Below are positions 15,874 to 24,756 of a DNA stretch of 46,556 nt, one piece after another; the first letter of the stretch is position 1, and each line of letters begins with the position of its first letter. The notes under the pieces were generated by a model. The model did not search any database. It was not told the DNA's origin and saw nothing but the letters and a program-made list of their open reading frames with translations. A program made the translations under genes and the position numbers. Origin of the DNA: Gastranaerophilus sp045639085 (GTDB taxonomy: Bacteria; Cyanobacteriota; Vampirovibrionia; Gastranaerophilales; Gastranaerophilaceae); assembly GCA_045639085.1 (NCBI GenBank), contig JAZUCM010000060.1, forward strand, positions 1 to 46,556. Direction: 5' to 3'.

Positions 15874-15882
15874 ATTATACCA
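15874..15882 (-). promoter_or_regulatory. Extended -10 promoter of the MnmD-like operon, leaderless
   Basis: Read on the minus strand: TGGTATAAT, a perfect TGn-extended -10 with no clear -35 box, then 7 nt and the ATG at 15866. The predicted transcription start is at or next to the start codon. Confidence 0.65.
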
Positions 15883-16005
15883 CAGTAGGGGTTTAGGGCA
15901 TATTGTAAAGATTTATTAAGCCTGTGTTCAACAAAATAGGCAAATTCTGACAATGAAAATACTTTATAATAGTGGGAACAGTATTTAATTTGAGGATTGG
16001 GAATT

Positions 16006-16197
16006 ATGAAAAACGTATTTGTAGTATTGATGAATGTTTTGTTTTTAGCGGTTGTTGCAGCTGATGTTGTTGCGGTAAAATTTGAGTGTGCAAGTTCACC
16101 TGTTGTACAAAAATCTTGCTACCAAGAACGCCAAGCGCAATACAGACCGGTTGTTCAAACTGCGGAATTAATGAATGTAAATTCTTATAAATTGTAG
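16006..16197 (+). CDS. Small exported or membrane peptide, 63 residues
   Basis: ATG 16006 to stop 16197; a TTG three codons upstream is less likely. The N-terminus MKNVFVVLMNVLFLAVVAAD looks like a signal sequence or membrane anchor: Lys followed by about 17 hydrophobic residues. The remaining 40 residues are polar, with two cysteines (FEC and KSC) that could form a disulfide after export. GAGG/GGGAA purine stretches precede the start, and TATAAT at about 15965-15970 may be its promoter. It ends 5 bp from the convergent P-loop gene. I do not recognise a family. Confidence 0.5.
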   Translation: MKNVFVVLMNVLFLAVVAADVVAVKFECASSPVVQKSCYQERQAQYRPVVQTAELMNVNSYKL

Positions 16198-16202
16198 GAG
16201 AA

Positions 16203-16874
16203 TTACCAGAGTGCGGTCGGCATAAGTCTGTCATAAAACCAGACTTCAGTGCCGTCATAAAAAGGCGGGAAGTCAATTTTTCTGTCTACACCGATAGCTC
16301 TAATAGGGATATTTACCTTTTCTGAAGCAGCTTTGAGTATTTCATACCCTCTAATAACATCGTCTTTGGTTGTTTCATCGCCAAAATGAGTATTAGAAAT
16401 TAGCCCGGTAAATTTTTTCCAATCCCGACGCTCAATGCCTTCTGAAAAAGTAATATATTCGATAATATTTTCAACATTACAAGTCTCAAACTTAGAAGTA
16501 TTCACAACAAGATATATTTCTAAGTTTTTTTCTTGGTCGATATTATTCAGAATATCAAGAATATCAAGGCCGGACGCGCCATAACCGACGTCGATAATTA
16601 TATCGCCTTCGCTGGCAAGGCAGTTTTGTTGTGCAGGAGTAATATAACTACCCGCTTCGCCAAGGCCAAAATATTCAAGCTGTGCAATGACGTTAATACC
16701 TTCGCTTTCAAGTTTACCGGCTATTGGACGAAGAGTATATGCCGGTTCAACAGTATCCAAATCAACAAGCGTAATCTTTTTCCCTTGTTTGGCATATTGT
16801 CTTGCTCTGTTTAAAGCGGTCTCTGACTTACCGCTTGCGTATGCACCTGCAAAAACCTCAACTTTTCTTGACAT
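16203..16874 (-). CDS. P-loop NTPase of the CobQ/MinD-like (SIMIBI) type
   Basis: 223 residues from ATG 16874, preceded by GGGAGG with a 6-nt spacer; the frame extends 10 codons further upstream but lacks an RBS there. Walker A is GAYASGKSE (10-18), followed by KITLVDLDTVEPAYTLR (Walker A' type Asp), GDIIIDVGYGASGLDIL (Walker B-like strand), EIYLVVNTSKFET and FTGLISNTHFGDETT (N-T/N-K-like base-recognition segment). This layout matches the CobQ/CobB/MinD/ParA nucleotide-binding fold. The substrate is unknown. The gene is divergent from fusA and convergent with the small peptide gene. Confidence 0.65.
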   Translation of the reverse strand: MSRKVEVFAGAYASGKSETALNRARQYAKQGKKITLVDLDTVEPAYTLRPIAGKLESEGINVIAQLEYFGLGEAGSYITPAQQNCLASEGDIIIDVGYGASGLDILDILNNIDQEKNLEIYLVVNTSKFETCNVENIIEYITFSEGIERRDWKKFTGLISNTHFGDETTKDDVIRGYEILKAASEKVNIPIRAIGVDRKIDFPPFYDGTEVWFYDRLMPTALW

Positions 16875-17039
16875 AGTGTCCTCCCGATAAGATAATTTTA
16901 ACACAAAATTTTAACATGCGCGCTCACTTGCTAAAATTCTTGTTTGTGTGATAATTAAAATAAGGCTAGAAGCGAAAAATTTTTGAGCAATAAATAGCGT
17001 ATAGTTAATTATATAGAAAAAGAAAAAGGAAAACAAAAA

Positions 17040-19127
17040 ATGGCAAGAAAAACTCCATTGGAAAAAATCAGAAACATTGGTATTGCCGCTCACATCGACG
17101 CCGGCAAAACCACTACGACTGAACGTATTTTGTTTTACACAGGTAAAACTCACAAAATCGGTGAAACCCACGACGGTGCAGCTGTAACCGACTTTATGGA
17201 ACAAGAAAAAGAACGTGGTATTACGATTCAATCAGCAGCAGTAACTGCAGCTTGGAAAGGCCACCAAATCAATATTATTGACACCCCTGGTCACGTTGAC
17301 TTCACTATCGAAGTTGAACGTTCTCTACGTGTATTAGACGGCGTTGTTGCCGTATTCTGCGCGGTTGGTGGTGTTCAATCTCAATCCGAAACAGTTTGGA
17401 GACAGGCTAACAGATACGAAGTTCCTCGTATGGTTTTCGTCAACAAAATGGACAGAACCGGTGCTGACTTCTACCGTGTAGTTGACCAAATTAAAACAAG
17501 ATTAGGCGGAAACGCTCACCCTATCAGACTTCCAATCGGTGCTGAAGATCAATTCAAAGGTCTTATTGACTTGTTTGAAATGAAAGCTTACATCTACACT
17601 AACGACTTGGGTACTGATATCTTGGTTGAAGATATTCCGGCTGACATGCTCGAAAAAGCTCAAGCTTACAGAGATGAATTGGTTGAAGCTATCGCTGGTG
17701 AAGACGATGAATTGATGGAAAAATACTTCGAAGATCCAAGTTCAATCACTATCGACGAATTGAAAAAAGGCCTTAGAAAAGCTGTATGTAACAACAAAAT
17801 CGTTCCTGTTACTTGCGGTACAGCGTTCAAAAACAAAGGTGTTCAATTGTTGCTTGACTCAGTTGTTGAATTGATGCCATCACCAATCGACGTTAAAGCT
17901 ATCGAAGGTGAATTGGAAGACGGCACAAAAACTGAACGTCACTCATCAGATGATGAACCGTTCTCAGCTTTGGCATTCAAAGTTATGACAGACCCATTCG
18001 TTGGACGCTTAACTTTCTTGAGAATATACTCAGGAAAATTAACTTCTGGTTCTTATGTTTTGAACGCTACAAACGGCAAAAAAGAACGTATTTCACGTAT
18101 CGTTCGTATGTATGCAGATCAAAGACAAGAGGAAGAAGAAGTTTGCGCAGGTGATATCTGTGCAGCAGTAGGTTTGAAAGACACTACAACAGGTGACACT
18201 TTGTGCGATGAAAAAGCTCCTATCATCTTGGAAAGAATGAGCTTCCCTGAGCCGGTTATCTCTGTTGCTATCGAACCAAAAACTAAAGCTGACCAAGATA
18301 AAATGGGTATTGCTCTTCAAAAACTTGCAGAAGAAGATCCGTCTTTCCGCGTTAAATCTGACGCTGAAACCGGCCAAACAATCATCTCTGGTATGGGCGA
18401 ACTTCACTTAGACATTATCGTTGACCGTATGTTGAGAGAATTCAAAGTTGAAGCAAACATCGGTAAACCGCAAGTTGCTTACCGTGAAACTATCCGCGGA
18501 ACAGCTGATCAAGACTCTAAATTCGCTCGTCAATCAGGTGGTAAAGGTCAATACGGTCACGTTAAAGTTAGTATTTCTCCGGCTGAAGAAAATGCTGGAT
18601 TTGTATTTGAAAACAAAATCGTCGGTGGTGCTATTCCTAAAGAATACATCGAACCTGCAAGAAAAGGTATGGAAGAAGCTCTTGAAGGCGGTATCTTAGC
18701 CGGATTCCCAATGATTGACGTTAAAGTTGAACTTTACGATGGTTCTTACCACGAAGTCGAATCTTCTGAAATGGCGTTCAAAATCGCTGGTTCTATGGCG
18801 ATGAAAGAAGGTACTAAAAAAGCTAGACCTTGTATCCTTGAACCTATGATGAAAGTTGAAATCGAAATTCCTGAAGAATTTACAGGTACAATCATCGGTG
18901 ACGTTTCAAGACGTCGCGGCCGCATCGAAGGTCAAGAACCTCTCGGAAACACTGGTAACGTAATCGTTAGAGGTATCGTGCCTTTGGCTAACATGTTCGG
19001 TTACGCAACTGACTTGAGATCAAATACTCAAGGTCGTGGTACATTCTCTATGGAATTCCAATGCTACGAACAAGTTCCTGCAAATATTGAAGCTGAAATC
19101 ATCGCTAAAGCAGGTGCAAAAGCTTAA
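17040..19127 (+). CDS. fusA: Translation elongation factor G
   Basis: 695 residues, full length. G1 AHIDAGKTTT (17-26), switch region EQEKERGITIQSAA, G3 DTPGHVDF, G4 NKMDRTGADF, then EF-G domains II-V including GMGELHLDIIVDR and the C-terminal domain IV/V with RRGRIEGQE. It catalyses GTP-driven ribosomal translocation in the cytoplasm. AAAGGA precedes the ATG. The gene is not embedded in an rpsL-rpsG-tuf operon here: the upstream gene is divergent, and a terminator follows at 19152-19185. Codon usage is biased as in ppdK, fitting high expression. Confidence 0.98.
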   Translation: MARKTPLEKIRNIGIAAHIDAGKTTTTERILFYTGKTHKIGETHDGAAVTDFMEQEKERGITIQSAAVTAAWKGHQINIIDTPGHVDFTIEVERSLRVLDGVVAVFCAVGGVQSQSETVWRQANRYEVPRMVFVNKMDRTGADFYRVVDQIKTRLGGNAHPIRLPIGAEDQFKGLIDLFEMKAYIYTNDLGTDILVEDIPADMLEKAQAYRDELVEAIAGEDDELMEKYFEDPSSITIDELKKGLRKAVCNNKIVPVTCGTAFKNKGVQLLLDSVVELMPSPIDVKAIEGELEDGTKTERHSSDDEPFSALAFKVMTDPFVGRLTFLRIYSGKLTSGSYVLNATNGKKERISRIVRMYADQRQEEEEVCAGDICAAVGLKDTTTGDTLCDEKAPIILERMSFPEPVISVAIEPKTKADQDKMGIALQKLAEEDPSFRVKSDAETGQTIISGMGELHLDIIVDRMLREFKVEANIGKPQVAYRETIRGTADQDSKFARQSGGKGQYGHVKVSISPAEENAGFVFENKIVGGAIPKEYIEPARKGMEEALEGGILAGFPMIDVKVELYDGSYHEVESSEMAFKIAGSMAMKEGTKKARPCILEPMMKVEIEIPEEFTGTIIGDVSRRRGRIEGQEPLGNTGNVIVRGIVPLANMFGYATDLRSNTQGRGTFSMEFQCYEQVPANIEAEIIAKAGAKA

Positions 19128-19151
19128 TTCGCGGGAATAAAATTACAAATT

Positions 19152-19185
19152 AAAAAAAACGGGTATTGCAAAATGCCCGTTTTTT
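19152..19185 (+). terminator. Rho-independent terminator of fusA
   Basis: A-rich stretch, ACGGGTATT and AATGCCCGT arms with a short loop, then T6. Confidence 0.85.
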
Positions 19186-19272
19186 GTTTAAATAACCTAG
19201 CCGGACAATATAGCCAAAATTTAATTTTTACGCTATAATAAGGATATATTAGACTTGGTAAAGGGGATATTT

Positions 19273-20673
19273 ATGAGTATACAATTAGCAGAACAGTACG
19301 AAGAGAATGAACAATTTGAATTGGCGCTTGATGAATACAAAAAACTTCACGAACAGCAACCTAAAGACTTAGGAATTCTTGAACGTTTAGGACATTTGAG
19401 TTCCATGCTCGGACACAAAACTCAAGCAGCTGATTATTACGCAAAAATTTTGGAATTTGACGCGACTAATACGATGGTGTATGAGCAACTTTGCGATATT
19501 TACTACACAACCGATAAATACAAGTATTACACCTATCGTGGCAACCTCAAAAACCTTGAACAACAGTATGATTACGCTATAAACGACTACAGAAAAGCTA
19601 TTACTCATACAGACAAAGAAGAAGAAATAATTTTGACGCGTTTTGCTATTGCTGCGCTTTGTGAACTACAAAAAAACGACAATAAAGCGATAGACGAATA
19701 CTTAAAAATTCTTGACCATGACCGCAAAAACGAGGCTGCGTATGTAAAATTGGCAAACATATATTTGCGTCAAAATATTATTGCTGCGGGCATTTCTACG
19801 CTTGAGCAAGCGCTTAAAAACGGTATCGAAAACCGTGGCGTCATTGAAATTCTTGCTCAACTATACCTCAAAAACGGTGATTATCAAAATGCGATTGATA
19901 TCACTCAAAACGATTTACTAAAAATCAAATGTTATCTTGAATTGGGCGAACTTAAAACTGCAATTTCTTTGATTGAAGAAGTTGAAAACAAGTTTGTAAA
20001 CGAACCTCAACTGTATGTTTTAAAAGCTCAGGTTGCTTTTATGCAGGAAAATTACGACAAAGCCTTTGAATTTATCGAAAAATATAACGAATTAGAAAAA
20101 AATTCACCACTATATTTCCAGATGAAAGCCCTAATTTACGAAAACAAAGGGGATGAGTTTAACGAACAAGTTTCTTGGGCGAAGTATCACCTATTGAGAA
20201 AAGAAAACGACATCGCTATCAATGAATTTTTGCACGCACACAAAATCAATCCGGAAAATATTGAAGTTGTCAACACACTGGCGACCCTATTAGAAGCCAA
20301 CAATGACCGCAACCATGCTATGGAATTTTACGAAAAAATGGTAAAACTTAACCCGAATGATAAGGCGGCATTGATAAAATTAGCGGATTTTCGCGAGTCA
20401 ATAGGCGATTTCAGAACCCAACTCGATTATCTTGAAACTCTTCTGGCACTTGACAACAAAAACACAGAATGCCTCAAAAAAATGGCCGGCGCTTATCAAA
20501 AAATGAAGAATTATCCGGCTGCAGTAGAGTGCTATAATGAGTTTCTCAAGTACAGCAATGATCTTGCAGAAAATGAAGTTATAAAAGAAAAACTTAACAA
20601 AATAAACGGCCTCGAAAACGAAGACAACTCGGAAGGCTTGATTGACAAAATAATGAGATTTTTTAACAAATAA
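19273..20673 (+). CDS. Tetratricopeptide repeat protein
   Basis: 466 residues from ATG 19273, with AAAGGGG just upstream; the frame extends six codons to a TTG. It is almost entirely helical, with about ten TPR units recognisable by A-x-x-x-Y/F and P/N-x-x-x-x-x-x-L spacing, for example QFELALDEYKKLHEQQP, KTQAADYYAKILEFD, DKAIDEYLKILDHD, YQNAIDITQNDL and YPAAVECYNEFLKY. There is no signal peptide or membrane segment, so it is probably a cytoplasmic scaffold or adaptor. TATAAT occurs at about 19236. A hairpin terminator follows directly (20678-20705). No partner can be inferred from the neighbours. Confidence 0.85.
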   Translation: MSIQLAEQYEENEQFELALDEYKKLHEQQPKDLGILERLGHLSSMLGHKTQAADYYAKILEFDATNTMVYEQLCDIYYTTDKYKYYTYRGNLKNLEQQYDYAINDYRKAITHTDKEEEIILTRFAIAALCELQKNDNKAIDEYLKILDHDRKNEAAYVKLANIYLRQNIIAAGISTLEQALKNGIENRGVIEILAQLYLKNGDYQNAIDITQNDLLKIKCYLELGELKTAISLIEEVENKFVNEPQLYVLKAQVAFMQENYDKAFEFIEKYNELEKNSPLYFQMKALIYENKGDEFNEQVSWAKYHLLRKENDIAINEFLHAHKINPENIEVVNTLATLLEANNDRNHAMEFYEKMVKLNPNDKAALIKLADFRESIGDFRTQLDYLETLLALDNKNTECLKKMAGAYQKMKNYPAAVECYNEFLKYSNDLAENEVIKEKLNKINGLENEDNSEGLIDKIMRFFNK

Positions 20674-20677
20674 AAAT

Positions 20678-20705
20678 GAGGCGCCTCAAAGGCGCCTTAA
20701 TCATT
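20678..20705. terminator. Terminator hairpin between convergent genes
   Basis: AGGCGCC (20679-20685) and GGCGCCT (20691-20697) form a strong stem, flanked by AATGA and TCATTTT. It lies between the TPR gene (+) and the PurD-like gene (-) and can serve both. Confidence 0.75.
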
Positions 20706-21933
20706 TTAACAAGTCTTTACGGTATTTCTTACCCTCAAACTGCAAACATTCAATCTCGTCCGCGAGAACCCTCTTAGCGCGCGCTAACGTACTTGCTGAA
20801 GCACCAAGTGTTGCGTTCAAACCTTTTTGAGTGTAAATTTCACCATTTATATGCTTAATATCAAGATTTAAGTTTTCCGGCATGTCCAAATTATCAATTC
20901 CGGCAATTTTTTTGCCTTCATCACGTGCAAAAATTGCTAGCGAAACTGCGGCCATATCATTCGTCTTGATTACGTCATAATCATCCGCAAAAACACCCAT
21001 AGCACATGCTTCAAACATCGCAAAAAGATTTTCATCCAGTGTCGCCAATATAGCTGGCGCATCAACATCTTCAAAAAATGTTGAAAGACGCTGAACAAAA
21101 ATTTTATCCTCTTGCAAAACACAGTTCAACCCCAAAATGCCCACATAAGGTGTTCCGTTCTTTTCAAGAGCGCCCAAAAGACGGGTTACAACATCACGCA
21201 TTAACTTATCTTCAAGGTCCTTCGTTAATTTAAAATCCGGCAAGCATGCCCCAGAACCAAAAGTTAAATACCCACCATTGATTTCATCTAAAAACTTGTA
21301 AGAAGTCACCGCCCCAAGAGGTAAAGCCCTGTAACCATCAGTTACAACGTAAAAATTAAAATTGTGGCCGTTCAAAAATTCTTCGATTAAAATCTTATTT
21401 TCCGCTCTAAAAAACAGATCATTTATCGCTATATTGGCAACAGAAACAGTCGGGCAAGCGTATAAATCACGCTCGGTTAGAGGCTCAGCAGCTTTTACAA
21501 CAAGCGGAAAGTTCGCCGTTTTTAAGTAATCCACTGCCAATTGAGGTTTTTCAAAAGTCCCAAATTTAGAAGTTGGAATTCTTAGTTTATAAAGAAATTT
21601 TTTGGCAAGAGCTTCATCAATTATTTGCTTAGAGCTTTGCGCATCCGGCGCGAAAACCATCTGTCCATTAGCACTAAAAACGCCTGCAATATCGACTTTA
21701 ATGGCATTTTTAGATGTAACAATTGTCAGTGCAACATTGTTGTTAAAGGCAAAAGATAACAACTCTTCAACTTTCTCTTCACGAATATCGACAGAGGTAA
21801 CACCACTAGGCACAAGACTTTGAGGCAAAGTAGCAAAAATTTCACCAATAGTTTCACATAATCTTAAAATTTTTATTAGAGAAATCGTCGCTAATGAGTT
21901 TCCGACGACTAAAATATTTTTCTTGTTTTCCAT
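20701..21933 (-). CDS. PurD-like ATP-grasp protein with degenerate active site
   Basis: 410 residues from ATG 21933 (MENKKNILVVGNSL). The overall order matches phosphoribosylamine-glycine ligase (PurD): N-terminal Rossmann ILVVGNS, LTIVTSKNAIKVDIAGVF (compare LTVVGPEAPLVAGIVD), QMVFAPDAQSSKQIIDEALAKKF (compare the P-x-x-x-A-A-x-L-E-x-S-K segment) and FPLVVKAAEPLTERDLY (compare P-x-V-V-K-A-D-G-L). Key PurD features are missing or altered: no intact glycine-rich GKGV loop, no canonical GGMG segment (GGYLTFGSGA instead), and the metal-binding E-x-N-x-R-x-G-D-P-E is replaced by KIFVQRLSTFFEDVDAP. It may have another ligase substrate or be inactive. TATAAT 7 nt before the ATG predicts leaderless expression. 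Confidence 0.65.
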   Translation of the reverse strand: MENKKNILVVGNSLATISLIKILRLCETIGEIFATLPQSLVPSGVTSVDIREEKVEELLSFAFNNNVALTIVTSKNAIKVDIAGVFSANGQMVFAPDAQSSKQIIDEALAKKFLYKLRIPTSKFGTFEKPQLAVDYLKTANFPLVVKAAEPLTERDLYACPTVSVANIAINDLFFRAENKILIEEFLNGHNFNFYVVTDGYRALPLGAVTSYKFLDEINGGYLTFGSGACLPDFKLTKDLEDKLMRDVVTRLLGALEKNGTPYVGILGLNCVLQEDKIFVQRLSTFFEDVDAPAILATLDENLFAMFEACAMGVFADDYDVIKTNDMAAVSLAIFARDEGKKIAGIDNLDMPENLNLDIKHINGEIYTQKGLNATLGASASTLARAKRVLADEIECLQFEGKKYRKDLLK

Positions 21934-21940
21934 ACTTTCT

Positions 21941-21946
21941 ATTATA
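21941..21946 (-). promoter_or_regulatory. -10 box of the PurD-like gene, leaderless
   Basis: On the minus strand TATAAT is followed by 7 nt and the ATG at 21933. No good -35 box is visible. Confidence 0.5.
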
Positions 21947-22069
21947 CTACACAAAAACCTACATAAAAAGGTGGATTTTTGTAAAGTTATATTAAATTCT
22001 TTTAAATTGCATGGTATAATTATGACAAAATAAAAAACGTCATTAAACTTATACCAGAAGAGAGGTTAT

Positions 22070-22306
22070 ATGGCAGGTATAGTGAATTTATTAGCTCGTG
22101 CGTTCCTTCCGAGTGCTCAGTCCGTAGCGGTCGCCCCGGTAAGAACATCAACCACACCTTATGACAACAACCCGTTTGTTACCTACAACGGACACACCAT
22201 TTCCAACACCTACGGCAAAAACCAACCGGTTAGAGGCGGATATTTTGCGGGTTACGTCAATGGGAAACAAAATATCGTCGGCCAAAGACTTTTTATTGAA
22301 GTCTAA
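22070..22306 (+). CDS. Small uncharacterised protein, 78 residues
   Basis: ATG 22070, preceded by AGAGAGG. An extended -10 (TGGTATAAT) at about 22013-22021 gives a leader of about 45 nt. The N-terminus (MAGIVNLLARAFLPSA) is amphipathic; the rest is Gly/Asn/Tyr-rich (NGHTISNTYGKN, VRGGYFAGYVNGKQN) and looks beta-structured. There are no cysteines and no clear cleavable signal. The 3' end overlaps the convergent lpxK by 4 bp. No family recognised. Confidence 0.5.
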   Translation: MAGIVNLLARAFLPSAQSVAVAPVRTSTTPYDNNPFVTYNGHTISNTYGKNQPVRGGYFAGYVNGKQNIVGQRLFIEV

Positions 22307-23340
22307 CTTAATAGCCCACGAATATCGAATTCCGTTTTTAATTTTAGCGCATAGACGTTGTTAAATCCAAATCTTTTGATTTTGACAGCGTCTTTTTCAG
22401 TTGTTACAATTTTACCCTTTATATTTGCGATATCTGAATACGTATAGGAATAATGATCCTCATAAATTACAATATTTTCGACATTATAATCGTCTAAAAA
22501 TTTCAAGAATTGTTCAGGCTGACCGATTGCGCACAAAGCCGTTACCGATTCAGACTTATTTAACAATTCACCACTTTTGATATTATAAATGATATCAGGT
22601 TCAATTCGACAAACCCGTACATCCTTGTAAATTTTAGACGCCAAAATTCGCATAAACTTTTCAGCATTTTTATGCTCAGTATTTTTGCTGACAACATAAA
22701 CAATATCAGCCCGCTGCAAACCTGAAAAATTTTCACGTAATGGTCCGAAAGGGAGCAATCTTTTATTACCAAAACGCATTTCACTATCAACCAAAACGAT
22801 GTCACAATCTCGATTAAGCCGACGGTGTTGGAAAGCGTCATCCAAAATGATTTTTGTTACTTGTAATTTGTTTACGGCAAATTCAGCCGCTTTAATTCGG
22901 TTTGCACAAGTTATAACAACAACTGATTCATGCGTATTTTGCGCTAACCAATACGGCTCATCCCCCGCATAATATGCGTCATATTTTATATCACCGTCAA
23001 TTTTAATAACGTTAATCAACTTGTTATCCAAATGCCCGCCATAACCGCGCGAAATTATACAAACCTTTTCATCCGTTTTTTGAGCATAATGATTCGCAAT
23101 GTTCGCGACCACAGGAGTTTTGCCCACTCCGCCGGTGGTTAAATTCCCTACAGATATAACTTTTGCATTTACGCAAACAATCGGCAAAAGATACTTATCA
23201 TAAAGAAAATTACGAACAGATGTCACAAAATCGTAAACGAATGACGCAAGAAACAATATCGGCTTCACCAATATCGAAATATTATTATCTCTTTTATAAT
23301 GGAACTTTGTAATCTCGGTTTTGAAATTATTAAAATTCAT
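22303..23340 (-). CDS. lpxK: Tetraacyldisaccharide 4'-kinase
   Basis: 345 residues, the usual length. It phosphorylates the 4' position of the tetraacyldisaccharide-1-phosphate lipid A precursor at the inner membrane. The N-terminal hydrophobic stretch (ILVKPILFLASFVYDFV) anchors it. The P-loop is SVGNLTTGGVGKTPVV, followed by VCIISRGYGG, AGDEPYWLAQ, VVITCANRIKAAEFA, ILDDAFQHRRLNRDCDIVLVD and LLPFGPLREN, all classical LpxK motifs. Its presence argues for a lipid A-bearing outer membrane. It lies 8 bp downstream of the MCE gene with AGGGGAA as RBS, so the two are almost certainly one operon. Confidence 0.95.
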   Translation of the reverse strand: MNFNNFKTEITKFHYKRDNNISILVKPILFLASFVYDFVTSVRNFLYDKYLLPIVCVNAKVISVGNLTTGGVGKTPVVANIANHYAQKTDEKVCIISRGYGGHLDNKLINVIKIDGDIKYDAYYAGDEPYWLAQNTHESVVVITCANRIKAAEFAVNKLQVTKIILDDAFQHRRLNRDCDIVLVDSEMRFGNKRLLPFGPLRENFSGLQRADIVYVVSKNTEHKNAEKFMRILASKIYKDVRVCRIEPDIIYNIKSGELLNKSESVTALCAIGQPEQFLKFLDDYNVENIVIYEDHYSYTYSDIANIKGKIVTTEKDAVKIKRFGFNNVYALKLKTEFDIRGLLS

Positions 23341-23348
23341 ACATTCCC

Positions 23349-24692
23349 CTAAAACATCAATCTAAATAACAAAAATCTTTTGTTCAATTTTTCTGAAAAT
23401 TTGCGTAAATTAGCCGTTGTTATAGAAACATCATCCAACACGGCTTGGATTTCAGTTTTATTTTCACAATTTACAGTATTTAACGGTGCCAATGCGGTTG
23501 AAATATCCAACATTGCATTATTAAGATTTCTAATAGACGCGGTAATACTGCCTTTTAATTTATCATCTTTTGTCATTGTCTCCACAAAAGAACTGATTTC
23601 ATTCATATTCGCAATTATTGCTCTAAAATCAGAGGCAAGTTTTTGAGAAGACTCTTCATCACCAAACAAAACATCAACATTTTTTGCCAAAGTATTAAAC
23701 GAATCAACGGCCTTGCGAATATCTTTGTCATCAGCCAATTTGTTCAAAGTGCCGGAAAGATTATGAAAATCCTTTGTCGCAGCATCTGCAATCGCGATTA
23801 AATTATCCAAATCCTCTTCCATAAAGGCATTAATTTTGGTTAAAACCTGGCTGGCATCAGAGGTCAGAGAGTTAATATTCCCGACAGAAGCCTGTAATTC
23901 AGCAATCAACTCATTAGATAACAAATCATTAATTTTTTTGTTGGTTTCTGTCAGCCCCTCAGCCGCACGATATTGCCACTCCATAAAGTCAGCAATCCTC
24001 ATCGGCTCAACAATCGTATAAGGTGATTCCTGTTGCGGATATGGCAAAACAACATCATCCAAGGTCGAAATCAGCATTGAATTTTCTTTGTCTTTTTCAA
24101 CAAGTAACTTTGCCTTCATGAATTCCGGCAAAATCAATCCCGGCATGTCAATGGTATATTCAACTTGATACGCGTAATTTGTATCCACATCTTCTCTCAA
24201 ATGATACGGAACCAAATCGCCGGAAACGACCTTAATATCTTTAATCTTACCGACATCATAAACCTTATCGTCCAACTTCATTTTTACAATGTCGTCTTTA
24301 TAGAGAATATCTTTCGTTTTCATAGGCAGATAAACGGTTTTTGTTTTAGGCGGTGTAATTTCAAGAAATAGTTCACCGATCAACCCGGATTGCTGTATAG
24401 AAAACACAGATGCCTTCGGAATATTGATATCCGAGTCAGTAATAACAAATTTAACCTTAACAAAATTTTCGTTCTCAGAAATTACCGGCTCGACCTCCTC
24501 GACCTGCCCAACGCGCATGCCCATCATCTGAACAGCGGCTCCGGGGCGCATGCCGTTAACATCTTTGAATTTTATCTCGACACGTTCAGCATTAGAAAAT
24601 GTACGGCCTTTAACACGTATTACAACGCCCAGCAACATTATCAATGATATGAACGTTAATAAACCTACCTTAAAAGAAGATGAAAATTTCAT
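23349..24692 (-). CDS. MCE (MlaD-family) lipid-transport protein
   Basis: 447 residues from ATG 24692 with GAGAGGGA upstream; the frame extends five codons to a TTG. There is an N-terminal transmembrane helix (about 7-25, VGLLTFISLIMLLGVVI), then an MCE domain (about 35-115) with VNGMRPGAAVQMMGMRVGQVEEV and the QSGLIGELFLEI strand. A long helical C-terminal region (about 240-400) has heptad-like repeats. It would sit in the inner membrane facing the periplasm as the substrate-binding partner of an MlaE/MlaF-type transporter. Coupling to lpxK suggests a link to outer-membrane lipid biogenesis (inference). The MlaF-like ATPase at 289 is a candidate partner. Confidence 0.85.
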   Translation of the reverse strand: MKFSSSFKVGLLTFISLIMLLGVVIRVKGRTFSNAERVEIKFKDVNGMRPGAAVQMMGMRVGQVEEVEPVISENENFVKVKFVITDSDINIPKASVFSIQQSGLIGELFLEITPPKTKTVYLPMKTKDILYKDDIVKMKLDDKVYDVGKIKDIKVVSGDLVPYHLREDVDTNYAYQVEYTIDMPGLILPEFMKAKLLVEKDKENSMLISTLDDVVLPYPQQESPYTIVEPMRIADFMEWQYRAAEGLTETNKKINDLLSNELIAELQASVGNINSLTSDASQVLTKINAFMEEDLDNLIAIADAATKDFHNLSGTLNKLADDKDIRKAVDSFNTLAKNVDVLFGDEESSQKLASDFRAIIANMNEISSFVETMTKDDKLKGSITASIRNLNNAMLDISTALAPLNTVNCENKTEIQAVLDDVSITTANLRKFSEKLNKRFLLFRLMF

Positions 24693-24756
24693 GAATATCC
24701 CTCTCAAAATATTTATGAAACTATTGTATCAAAAAAAAACTAAATAGGTAAGTTTT

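Noticed and set aside
15867..15953. 29-codon upstream extension of the MnmD-like gene
   Set aside because: It starts at TTG without an RBS and covers the extended -10 promoter; family homology starts at ATG 15866.
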